NCBI GenBank assembly: GCA_014871385.1
Contig: CM026426.1
Coordinates: 16,368,183 to 16,432,182 of the forward strand
Direction: 5' to 3'
From: Ceratodon purpureus
Lineage: Eukaryota; Streptophyta; Bryopsida; Pseudoditrichales; Ditrichaceae
Length of the DNA stretch: 64,000 nucleotides
Shown piece by piece: positions 51,621-61,500 of this stretch (the stretch's first letter is position 1; each line of letters opens with the position of its first letter). The notes under the pieces are model-generated. The model searched no databases and had not been told where the DNA came from. It saw nothing but the letters and a program-made list of their open reading frames with translations. A program made the position numbers and the translations under genes.

Positions 51621-52193
51621 ACAGTACATGCAGTGAGTTGGTTACAATCCAGTGGCCTTGTGTACCACGATGTATTAGTGGTAATAATATGGCACCGTCC
51701 ATTCGAATGACTTTCATGACAATACCTCATATTCATGTAACTTGTTTTTGTAATGTAAATGACTATTTCACCATCATCGGTCTATGTGTATTATTTGTAA
51801 TGTTATATTACTTAGTTTGTCCATACCATTTCACTCGTGCAATTGTGAGATGGCTGTTGTTCTTCCGGAAGACACCTATAACGGGAAATCTCCTGATCCA
51901 TGCTTTTGCAAAACACACATTATTCATTACATTACTTTGTCCATACATTTGTTCTTCCGGAACAACACTATATCGGAAGATCTCCTGATCCATGGACTTG
52001 CAAATCATACAATGTTCTATACATTACTTAGTCCACACATTTCCCTCGTCTTGGAACAACTCTATATCGGAAGATCTCCTGATCCAATCATTCAAATAAT
52101 TCACTATTCATAACAGTAGGGCATGGTTTTACTAAGCCCCTTTCATTTTCCTTGGCTTTTTCTGGACGATCTACAGTCCATAACTCAATGAAT
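51621..52193. other. Element B right subterminal region
   Basis: No gene is seen. Three decayed palindromes (CGGGAAATCTCCTGATCC and two ATCGGAAGATCTCCTGAT, near 51879, 51972 and 52066) lie in related repeat units of about 90 bp. GTCCATAACTC and TTCTGGAC near 52160-52180 echo the terminal sequence. Confidence 0.6.
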
Positions 52194-52219
52194 AGTCCAG
52201 AAATAGTTAAATATGGCAT
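52194..52219 (-). repeat. Element B right terminal inverted repeat
   Basis: AGTCCAGAAATAGTTAAATA plus TGGCAT, the exact complement of 29436-29461, followed by the target duplication ATGT (52220-52223). Confidence 0.82.
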
Positions 52220-52223
52220 ATGT

Positions 52224-53197
52224 ATATTAAATATGTGTAAGACTTTGCTAATACTAAGATAACAAAATTAGTGGTTAGACATGCAATGTTCATTACTTAA
52301 GGAATAAAATAATTAAAAATTAATAGGGACTTCGAAGTTTATGTTATTTTGAAAAAAAAAATCATGACATATTTATTAAGCTATTATTCTTACAATTGAA
52401 GCATAAACGTAGCAAAAAATTATGAAGTAATTACATGTAGAATAATTTTAACGTACTCTAATAAAATATGAAATGGCATACAAAATAATATTCAAACCAA
52501 GTAACGACATTATAGTTTATACATTAAATTATATAAGATAATTAATATTAAAATATATCAATTGATGTAATTATATTTAATCTATAAAAAAAAAGTTGTA
52601 ATTATGTGAAAAGAGCTAAAATATAGAATGCGGAATAAATTATGTAATAAAATTAATAAGAAATTCTAAAAAACCATAAATTTATAATAACAAAAACATT
52701 TACAATTCTCAATATCATGATATATAATTGTTGAATACGCGCAATAAGGTATGTGGGGGAATGAATATGATAAAATGAAAGATCTAAGAATGATTACAAA
52801 CACTCAAAAATAAATTAACTGCATTTACAAAATATGAATATTCATATGTGACATTGACAATGGAAACATAAAACATTAGGACATCGCGGCAAATTTTAAT
52901 GACACTGCAAACCTATCTTAAGCGTTTAGTAGGAAACAAATTCGTTTTCCGCCTGATAATGCCTAAACCTTGAAGTATGTAGTACAGTAAATTTTTGGAT
53001 CATTAAGCGGACCTATTCAGTGTCACATAGGGTATGGTTGTTATAGTAGAACTGTCTACTTAGAGTAGACTGTAAGATTGCGACAATGCTATTGCAATAA
53101 CGATACCGTTCATTTATCGCCAAAACGGGAAGCTCAGAGGGGGCTCTTGGCGAACCGGGAGACAATGGAGTAGACGTAACTTATCGGCTATGGAACT
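52224..53197. other. MULE interior right of element B
   Basis: AT-rich, with private-motif copies near 52902 and 53017. No gene is seen. Confidence 0.5.
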
Positions 53198-53623
53198 CTA
53201 CTTTCCACTATAACAGCTAAGATTATGGAAGTCTTCGGCCTGAAGTGATCCGAAGTACTCGTTCCATATGATGGCAGCGTTGTCCGAAGCATTCTCCAAT
53301 CCGACATCAGATGAGTGATTGCGTCCTCGGGATGCGCGACGATCACGACGGAGAACCCCATTACGCTTCGCGATTGTTTCCTTGTTCTTCCCGCGACGCT
53401 TACGCCTGCTGCTAAGCATACTCTCCTGTGACACTAGTTTACTTCCAAACCTAGTGCAGGCCCTCTCAAGTCTTGCCTCTGGTACTGAAGAACTGTCGCG
53501 TCCTTCGGTTGTGGTTGGACAGTAGGTACAAATCAGGAAGAGAACGAGCAGGCCAGCAACGACTAGAGCCACAAAAACCCATCCCAATAAGTCGATACCG
53601 ACGCAAACTACCATTCTAATCAT
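53198..53623 (-). CDS. Small membrane-spanning protein within the MULE
   Basis: From ATG 53623 (MIRMVVCVGIDLLGWVFVAL) the first 35 residues form a strong hydrophobic segment (WVFVALVVAGLLVLFLICTY). A Ser/Thr stretch and a very basic region (SSRRKRRGKNKETIAKRNG; RRDRRASRGRN) follow, so a single-pass membrane protein with a basic cytosolic tail is predicted, about 141 residues. It lies downstream of the transposase on the same strand and contains a CTGTGACACTAG motif copy. Membrane proteins are not standard MULE cargo; it may be a captured host fragment or a chance frame. Confidence 0.4.
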   Translation of the reverse strand: MIRMVVCVGIDLLGWVFVALVVAGLLVLFLICTYCPTTTEGRDSSSVPEARLERACTRFGSKLVSQESMLSSRRKRRGKNKETIAKRNGVLRRDRRASRGRNHSSDVGLENASDNAAIIWNEYFGSLQAEDFHNLSCYSGK

Positions 53624-53809
53624 GCTGCACAATACTCGACTAAGGAGCTCTCTCCACAATACAATCACTACAGCATCTAACGGGCAAAGAGGAACTGGAA
53701 ACACATGTACACGACTTATATATCCGTCTGGTACGACCTATTGAACATTGCGACTCCCTCCAGAAAACCCTAGACTGATATCCGAGTACTGGTTTTAAAC
53801 GGGTATCGT

Positions 53810-56800
53810 CTATAGACGGCGTGCTACGGAAGTCTTCGGCTTCTCCAAGAAATCCTTGAACCGCCCAAGTTTAAATCCTTTCCCGTCTTTGACGGGCAAG
53901 AAGTGTGCGGACCCAGCCATCGGGTGCACATTCCCGTTCTTAATTTCTGCTTTCAATTTTTTCAGACGGCCCAATGCCTGATTAAGATCCGCAATGAGAT
54001 GCTGCATCATGAGCTCGTCTCCGTCAACCTCCTCGTGCAATAATATTATTTGTTGTTGCAGAGTCTCCGCCAAGTCATGGTCTACACGTCTAGCCGGTGT
54101 GACCCTCGGGATGGACATCGGCGTCAGCGCTTGTGACACTGGCGGAGGTTCAACTCGTCTGGGCGTCAGCAGTTGCTGTAAACCTCCGTTTACATTGCCT
54201 GCTAATCTCCCACAGTATCTCGCGATTGTACCCTCGGCCATTTCGGGGTGCATCATCATGACAACGTTGATGTGATGTTTACACAAATTTCCACGTTGAG
54301 CCCACACGCAATTGCAAACCCCCCACTCAGAACCTGGATTGTGTACAGTGTACCATAAGTGCCGATGAGCAATCGATGTCACAAGGGCAACGTCTCCGTT
54401 TTCACCTGGTAGTGTCACGTCCTCATCAGGTATATTTCTGGTTTTGAGAATGGAGTTCGCAACGGAGTCTTGAATTTTTTTATTGTCCACAAAGCCTGCT
54501 TGCTTTCTGAGGTCCTTGTACCAATAATGTTCAAGGACGTCCTCAGTAAGTGCCGTTATACACCAAGCCACTCTTCTACCCGTCATCCTACTACGTTCTG
54601 ATTTGAGAATGGATTTTGAGAATCCGTGATAGCCTTCTATAGCGGCATTCGTGTCCTGGCCGTAGTACTTTAATTTGCGGAAACCGACGACCCACATGTG
54701 CACCTTGTCCAACCACTGAAACCTCATATACTCCCAGAACTCCTCCTCTTCAGGGAATTTTTCCGCAACTCCTCTATCCGATCAACAGCCCATTGTTTGC
54801 CTTCTTCACCCTCTGGTGCTCCTAGGTCGTACATCAACAACCCCAGCTCTTTAAGGATTGCAGCACGTCTTTCCTAATTTGCAATCTTGTAGCAACAATT
54901 TTTTTGCCAAACTCTCCTAACGTGCCATAAGCACAGGAAAATGGCTGTGTTGGGCCACGTGACATTGCAGAGGAAGAGTAAACAGTGTCACATAAATACA
55001 TTTAAACTGTATAGTATAATCAGTGTCACAGGTTGAATTGACACAGTTTACTTTAACAGGGATTCCACTTCGTATATTGAAACGAAAATTGAGATAGCAA
55101 CTGCAATGGAGGAGTAAGGAAGAGGTGTTATATACTTTATTGCATTGATCTCCCCTTGGGCGCAGTCAACGATAAAGGCAGCGGGCTTCCAGTCAGGTTT
55201 CTCTGCAACCATCCTGGCATTTAGAGCCTTCATCCAAGGCGTGAGATCCTTCTCGGCACATCTAGAGGTTAAGATAAACGCCACCGGAACACCGTTATGC
55301 CACTCGTCGAACACCATAAGCATGTAGAGTGGAAACTGTACAACAAAAAATATGACATACGAATAGTCAGTGTCACAGTGAGTACATATAATGACATCCA
55401 TAAAATAAATTCCGTATGTGCCAAGAAACCTAACCTTTTTCTCGTTAGTTCCAAAAGTTGCATCGACCGATATACCGCTACGATGCCCATGCTCGAGCAT
55501 CATCTTTTTTTGCCACGGCGTTTGTATTCCTATGGTGAACGGCATGTTCTCTCCAGTCAATTCTCCGGGCACCAGTAGAGGCTTCTCCTTATTTGACTCA
55601 GTGTAGTAAAACACTTTGTCACTGTTTCTTTGCACCCACATGTGCAGAGATTGCGCATCATTTTTGTCAAGCATGTAAGTTTCTTTTGCCAGCTTTCCAG
55701 ATATGTTCCGGATATCTTTGGTGGTCAGTAACAGGTCACGTGTAATCTCTCGTCCTTCAGCCTGGTACCGCTTCAACACATCCAAATGCTTCTTCATAAT
55801 CTGGTTTGAAGTATCTTTGTTTCGAAGACACTCCTCAACGAACAAACGAATTTCAGGGGATAAATGGGCTGAAAACGCACTACGATCCCCTACTTTCATA
55901 CCACCGTGGACTACCAATCCATCACAGTTCACATGTTTCTCTTGAATGATGCAAATCTCAGATATATGTGGGAGGTGTAAGAAAGTCTTAACCGTAAACT
56001 GGGCCAGACATCCTCTTTTAACCAACGCTCCCTACTTCTTTTTCGAATCTTTTCTGAGCTTGGGTCCACTCTTTGCAGCGTTGTTTTTTACCTTTGGTTC
56101 AATGCCAATGGTGTCCGTCGGTACCGTGCCTGCGTCAATAACCTCCCCTACAACATCCTCCCCACACGGACATGCACCTGCATGTACCGCTGAAGAGCAA
56201 CCAGGGTCGATGACAGTGTCACAAAGGGCAGAAAGAAGGCTTTCCAGAGCAGTGTCCTGCGGGCCGTAATTACTGTCCTCAGTGAGGTCTGCAACTGAGT
56301 GGTTCTTGGTTCCACCATCTTTTGGACATCCGGCACTGCACTCCGAGGTAACCTTTGCCGGTGACCCTCCTCTCTTAACTGTCGTCGGAGGCATTGCAGA
56401 GTCCGGAACAGGCGGGTTAACCACCTGCCCTGCGGATTGACCACTTCCTTCTTCAATAGAACTTGTAGGCACACCCTTCTTTTTCCTAGGGGCCCGCTTT
56501 TTCACTGCCGGTGGTACATGCACTGCGACGTTATCAGGACCAGGTTCTGTGACAGTGGATTCAACTACGTCCTTCTTCTTCCTTGGAGCGCGTTTCTTAA
56601 CAATCTTCGGTGGAACTTCAGTGCTTGTGACATTATCCGTTGGCTCTGCACCGCTACAGACGCGTATGTCCTGCATCAATTTCTTCCTCGGCTGTCGTTT
56701 CTTCACAGTCTTACGGACTTCGGGAGTAGGGTCCTCCACGGTGGGAACCTCATTTAAATCAGGAATAGAAAAGGTTCCGACCTCTGTCGGCGTCGACTGA

Positions 56801-57608
56801 AGACTTCCCGTTGATTTGAAGCGACCCTTCTTTGCCCTGGTTGATTTCTTCTTGAGGGGAGGCTGAGGGGGATCCTCAAGCATCCAATCCATGGCATTGG
56901 GGGTTGAGGTCACAGTCTTCGATTTAAACTTCCTTGGAGGTTTCCTGGCGTTCGGTCCTTTTGCGCGCTTAGCTCTAGCTTTTCGAGTAGGAGCCACAAC
57001 GTTGCCCTCCGGGACTACAACGGGAGCACGTGCCTTCTTTCTGGGTTTCGGCAGGAGTTCTTCTATAATAGGTTTCACGATACGGCTGTAATCTTGAGGC
57101 CCGTATTCGCATTTGTACCTGCAGAGATCAATAAATCATGTTAGCTTGGTTATGTGGTAGTGGCCCTGTCCAGTACTTTCGTGGACATGAGGACTCTAGA
57201 TAGCGAAGAAATCAACATTGGCTACACAGTGTGCATTGCAGATCCGTATGTGACTCTAGATCTTTATGAACCCTAATTGGTGATAGTGTTATGCGGACCT
57301 AAACCTAGACGGAATCGGAAGACGTAAACGAAGTTCAACGTACCTGACGAAATTCAACGTTGTTCGAGGTCCCTCTCGCAGGTGGCTCCCCGCCCGGTTC
57401 TCCTTGTTTGCTCGGAATTTGCATTGTGCCCCTTCTCTTCCACACTGCATTCCTTCAATGAAGTCCGGAACCCTGACAGTGGGAATGTAACTCTGTTGTA
57501 TAACATGCGATTTCTTGTGTTCGCCACGAGCCGGACGATACACAACATCCCATCCCAAATCACGAGGCCCAAAAATGCCTGCAGGCGGACATTGCAAACG
57601 ATCCTCAA
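53810..57608 (-). pseudogene. MULE transposase with SWIM finger (decayed)
   Basis: Several exons are read from right to left. A Cys-containing exon (PDFIEGMQCGREGAQCKFRA; about 57608-57344) is spliced to YKCEYGPQDYSRIVKP (about 57119). Then comes a long insert with at least three KKRAPRKKK-like repeats. Next is the WRKY/GCM-like zinc domain (KRGCLAQFTVKTF ... CDGLVVHGG) and the DDE core: GISVDATFGTNEKK, LMVFDEWHNGVPVAFIL, AAFIVDCAQGEINAI. FLCLWHVRRVWQKN near 54.92 kb and NAAIEGYHGFSKSI follow, then the SWIM finger CNCVWAQRGNLCKHHI and a C-terminal coiled coil. Separate in-frame stops fall after the Lys-rich insert and after the CxxxH segment, so this copy is probably inactive. Private motifs lie in its introns and exons. 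Confidence 0.85.
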
Positions 57609-57896
57609 TTGCTAGTATGTTCAGTCTGTGAATATCGTACTAACTAATGTCTATGTCGTCCTCGACCTGATTTCCAGAACACTTCGTGTCATCTACAGTC
57701 GAGTCCATGCGACCCTGCAAAACTTTCAACAATTGTGTATGCACCCTAAAGAAGATCAACAATCGACCCTTCAAAACACATCGTTCTACATCGTTTTTCA
57801 AAAAGCATTGGAGCAAGGTAGGCGTCACGAGACCCCAAACCCTAGATTGACCCAACGACAGTCGTAGTGACATTGAACACGGATGACAGTTTTTTT

Positions 57897-58173
57897 CGTC
57901 ACAGCGCGAAAAAAAAATTTCGGGCACGGTCAGTATCTCGGTGGTCAGTGTCACCGTCGAGCAGTGTTTAGTATCACATTCCGGGTGCGACGGTAGGTGT
58001 GTTTGCGTCCAGTGTTACAGATTCGCGGAGTTACGGGCGGGCGGAGTTACCCCGAGGGCCTCCCGACGGGTGAAACCGCGGATCCGACGTGGAGAGGCGC
58101 GGGGACCGCCGAGGCGCGGGTCCACCAACCCTACCCTTCGCTACCCTTCGCTACATGGCAAATAGCGTTCTCC
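57897..58173 (-). repeat. MULE right terminal inverted repeat
   Basis: Complement of 22923-23172 with small internal duplications (CTACCCTTCG twice; GGCGCGG/CCGCGC region). It ends AATAGCGTTCTCC at 58173. Contains CAGTGTCACCG and CCAGTGTTACAG. Confidence 0.92.
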
Positions 58174-58182
58174 GGTGCGTGG
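58174..58182. repeat. MULE target-site duplication, right
   Basis: GGTGCGTGG, identical to 22914-22922. Confidence 0.92.
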
Positions 58183-58562
58183 CAGGTGCTAAGAATTTTC
58201 AATCCCCGTTGTGGATCAGTCTGACGGCAGTTAGGCTCGCCCATCCCACCACCATCATGACCCACACGGGCTGCAGATCAGTTGCCATGATGGTTGGGAG
58301 TCTTCATTCCTCAACTATAAGGGCACCTCCTTTGGCCAAGTTCTAGTAATTCGCATTTTACAGCTCGTGGTTCTTTCTTCATGAGCATGCGAGCTGCCAG
58401 TGCGCCTTTGATCCCATTCGGGATGGAGGGGGCATGTTCGGCGGCTGGTTCTACAGTCGATTGATTGATTGATCAGGGGAAAGGGGTGGTGGTGAGGGAG
58501 GGTGTGCTCTGCTGCCAAGTGCAGGAGGGGGACGAATTTGGGCTCTGGGATTGGCGCTGAAG
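58183..58562 (+). promoter_or_regulatory. Proximal upstream region of the trehalase gene
   Basis: The 380 bp between the MULE and the trehalase ATG must hold the remaining native promoter and 5' leader. TTGATTGATTGATC lies near 58460. No TATA box at a defensible position is seen. The MULE has displaced everything further upstream by 35 kb, so its TIR may now act as the distal promoter. Confidence 0.5.
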
Positions 58563-61500
58563 ATGATCTTGGGGTGTAGGGAGGCGGTGGCGACCACTGG
58601 CGTGTCCAAGCTGCTCATGCTGCTGATCGCGATCCAATCCGCAGCTCTAGCGAGCTTTGGTGAGGGGCCGGACTTCGACCCCAAATACTATGTTGACATT
58701 CCTTTGCGGTTCAATTTGAATGAGACTGCGCGAGCTTTTGATGCACTGCCACGATTTCAGAACAACACTATTGCTTCAAGTAATGCACCACGCTCCTTGC
58801 GCCGCCCCCCCACCCCCCTCGCTTGCTCTTTGTTATCGTCTCCTGCTGTCTCCTTTCTGAGCACCCTCTTGCATGCACTACAAGTTTGGCCGCCGACGCT
58901 TCTTGCATCTCTCGGTTCTTTTATTGATTGCTGCGTCCTAGTCAGGCTGTTGTGATCACTCAGTAATTTTACATCTTTTCACTCTGTCGCGATTGGAATT
59001 CGTCGTGCTCGATGGGATGTTGGTTGGCTGACTTAGAAGAGAGGTGGTATATGTTGGTTTTTCTTGTCGGTTTTCGACCTTTATCCTGGAAATTGTTCAT
59101 GCGATTGGCAAATTGGTTCGAGGAGCAAATTGTCTGTCAGGTTGGATTGGTGTAGGAAGCGGTAGAGACACTTGTGTATGTAAGTTGTTTCTATTCCGTG
59201 CGCTCAATCAATTAGAGTTCGTGTTCACGTCCGCTATTTGACGAGCTGAAAGTTTGGCAACCGGTGACAAGTCATGCAGATTTTTCGAGGTTGATCGAAA
59301 TTGGGAATTCGGTTTAGCCTAACATGTCGATTTTGTGCTGGTTTTGAGTTTCACAAGCGTTTTTCCACTGTAGACAGTGATTTCTTTGTAGGGTCTTGTT
59401 TTCATTTCTGGTATTCACCACTAGTTGATTGTCGATTTCAGATACACTCGAGCAGTTTGTGATGCAATATTTTGATACGGCAGGGAGTGACTTGATTGCG
59501 TCCACTCCAAGGGATTACAATCCAAGTCCTACAAATTTCTTGCCGCGGGTGCAGAATGTCACTGTGCGGAAGTGGGCTCTGCAGATCCACGAGCTATGGC
59601 TGGAGCTCACTCGGAAAGTGTCACCCTCGGTGGCGATGCACCCAGAGAAGCACACTCTGGTTCCGCTCAACTGCTCTGTTGTGGTCCCTGGTGCACGATT
59701 TAAAGAAGTTTACTACTGGGACAGCTATTGGGTTATCAAGTATTCCATCTAAACTCTGCACCTCTTCCTTCTTTTGTGACCGACTGTGTGACGTGAGTCG
59801 TTAGCTTGAAATGTTGCGCTTTAGCTATGAGAAAGTCCTTGAATTCCCAGGGCTGTGCTCTTGCTCAGAAAATCTTTAGCATTGTAAGGCACGGTATCAG
59901 CCCCGAATTTAAAACTGAAGTTGTGCTGCAAGTGACTGCGATGTTTTTATTGAAAAGCTGTGATCGGAAGTTTGAATGCTTTTTGGATGCATTTTGAATC
60001 CATTTGTATTTGCTGGTTTACTTCTATGGACGATGTTAAGGAATTCATTTAGTAGTGATGGCATTGTGGAATTCAGAGGTCTTCTTGTAAGTGGCATGAC
60101 GGAAACTGCACAGGGAATTGTTGAAAACTTGATGGAATTGGTGGAGAGGTATGGCTTTGTGCCCAATGGAGCCCGTGTATATTACGAGAATCGGAGGTAC
60201 AATTCCATAACCTTATTACACGTAAACTTGGGCTGTTTTGTGCTGCATTATCATTTGGCTTGTGTGAGTGGCTTTATCTGTTAAGGGTAGAAACGTTATT
60301 GTCGCTGTACTGGTTTAGTGATGCAAGTTTTTAAGAATGGGATTAGAAGCTGAGATTCCTCTCTGTTTGTACTTGTTGGACAATGCAGCCAACCTCCATT
60401 GTTGAGTCAGATGATCCGTGCTGTATACACCAAAACTCGCGACCTGACCCTTCTCAAGCGATCTCTTCCAATTCTCCTGAAGGAGTATGCATTTTGGACC
60501 TCAGGTGAGTGTCCAAGTACAATTCAGTATGAGGCTCTTTTTTATTTTAACCGAACTTAGGAACAGAATTGTTGAAGGTAGCTGTACACCTATTCTGACG
60601 GGTTGGTATCGAACACTAGAAATTTGGAGAGAAATTTTAATCCAAATCTAGTTTTGTGTATAGCGCCTCACGAGGTTAGGGTGCGGGACCACAAAGGCGA
60701 AGAGCATCGTCTCAGTCGCTTCTGGGGTCACTGGAATTCTCCACGACCTGAATCTTTTACTATTGTAGGGCTCCCCTTCTCAGTGCAAAGGTTGTGGTGA
60801 ATTCTGATAGACTTGTTGAGTTTGCGTTCCGCAAGTGTGTTATATGAGCTACAAACACGGTCGATTGTCACGAAGTTTTTGTTTTCAGGGTTTTTTGATT
60901 TGTTGGTTATTCGGGCAATGTAAGTGGTGGAATGCACTTGGATGTAAGGAAATGCATTTTATTGTAATTGATAGTAGGCTCTGGAAAGTTGAACCGATCA
61001 ACTTAGTTAACTTAATAACAGGCTCCAAGAGTAGAAGTTAATTGAACTATAAATTGTGCGAATTTTTCAGGACATAAATGTGACTCAAGGAATGAACAAG
61101 ACCAGAGCAGCACATCTCTATCACGACATTGCAACTGCTGCTGAGTCCGGCTGGGATTTCAGTTCTCGATGGATGGAGTTAAGTTCTCGTGGCCGACTAT
61201 TGGTTAATTGCAAGTTCAGATTTTGGTAGATCTAGAGCAATGTGGAAGCTCTTAAGGCGTTCTGATAGTCCTGGCTTCAGTAGGATTGGGCACATTGTTG
61301 TTGTTTTTCTGTTGACTAGAATGTTTTCCTCAATACCTCTCTCTTTATGGTGACAGGGATCAACAGAATATGGAAACTCTTCGGACATCTATGATCATCC
61401 CTGTAGACCTGAACGTCTTTCTCTTCCAGGTAAGCTTCTTCGACAATTGGCCAAGAACCGAGCTGGTTGCGTTTCAGTATTTATTTCAGAATCCTAAATT

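Larger units (their letters stand above)
29563..52083. repeat. Element B private palindrome, about 40 copies
   Basis: The 18-bp consensus ATCGRGGGATCYCYCGAT is centred on GATC. Besides the promoter array, copies lie at 30123, 30831, 31755, 35163, 35990 (perfect), 43056, 43113, 43157, 43214, 43301, 43345, 43403, 43537, 43671, 43805, 43862, 45338, 45393, 45467, 45522, 45596, 47282, 47346, 48611, 49627, 49684, 49741, 49798, 50899 and 50949, with decayed ones near 51879, 51972 and 52066. Arms vary in a correlated way (G/A at position 5 and C/T at position 14). All fall between the terminal repeats; I found none elsewhere in the window. Confidence 0.88.
29436..52219. mobile_element. Element B: 22.8-kb DUF7869-type TIR transposon
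   Basis: The ends share a 26-bp inverted repeat beginning ATGCCATATTTAACTATTTC, flanked by ATGT at 29432-29435 and 52220-52223 as a 4-bp target duplication. Inside, a minus-strand gene (33954-37320) encodes a DUF7869-type, probably DDE, transposase, with two further minus-strand frames to its left. On the plus strand lie a ParB/methyltransferase-like gene (42765-49289) and two HAD-like genes (49856-51620). About 40 copies of the palindrome ATCGRGGGATCYCYCGAT are confined between the ends. It is nested in the MULE. The terminal repeat resembles the right end of element A, so A and B are one superfamily. Confidence 0.8.
22923..58173. mobile_element. 35-kb Mutator-like transposon with Ulp1 and SWIM transposase
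   Basis: The ends are inverted repeats starting GGAGAACGCTATTTGCCATG, flanked by an exact 9-bp duplication GGTGCGTGG (22914-22922 and 58174-58182), the hallmark of Mutator superfamily insertion. The left part carries a plus-strand gene with a Ulp1/C48 protease; the right part carries a minus-strand MULE transposase with a SWIM zinc finger. Element B (29436-52219) and a MITE (26997-27397) are nested inside, leaving about 12 kb of MULE proper. Both MULE genes contain in-frame stops, so the copy is probably non-autonomous now. A private motif, CAGTGTCAC/GTGACACTG, recurs through its genes and spacers. Confidence 0.93.
22923..58173. repeat. Dispersed CAGTGTCAC/GTGACACTG motif of the MULE
   Basis: Full or one-off copies occur, for example, near 23091, 23115, 25424, 25517, 25950, 26405, 27690, 27724, 27745, 27763, 28998, 29052, 52902, 53017, 53430, 54131, 54413, 54986, 55021, 55365, 56215 and 57947. 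They are in both orientations and in TIRs, introns and exons. They are rare within the nested element B and in the trehalase locus. By-eye count. Confidence 0.7.

Noticed and set aside
29436-52219. Element B as a Polinton or giant-virus-derived element
   Set aside because: No capsid, packaging ATPase, protein-primed polymerase or Polinton-type long TIR is visible. The 4-bp duplication and a DUF7869 transposase fit a DNA transposon better.
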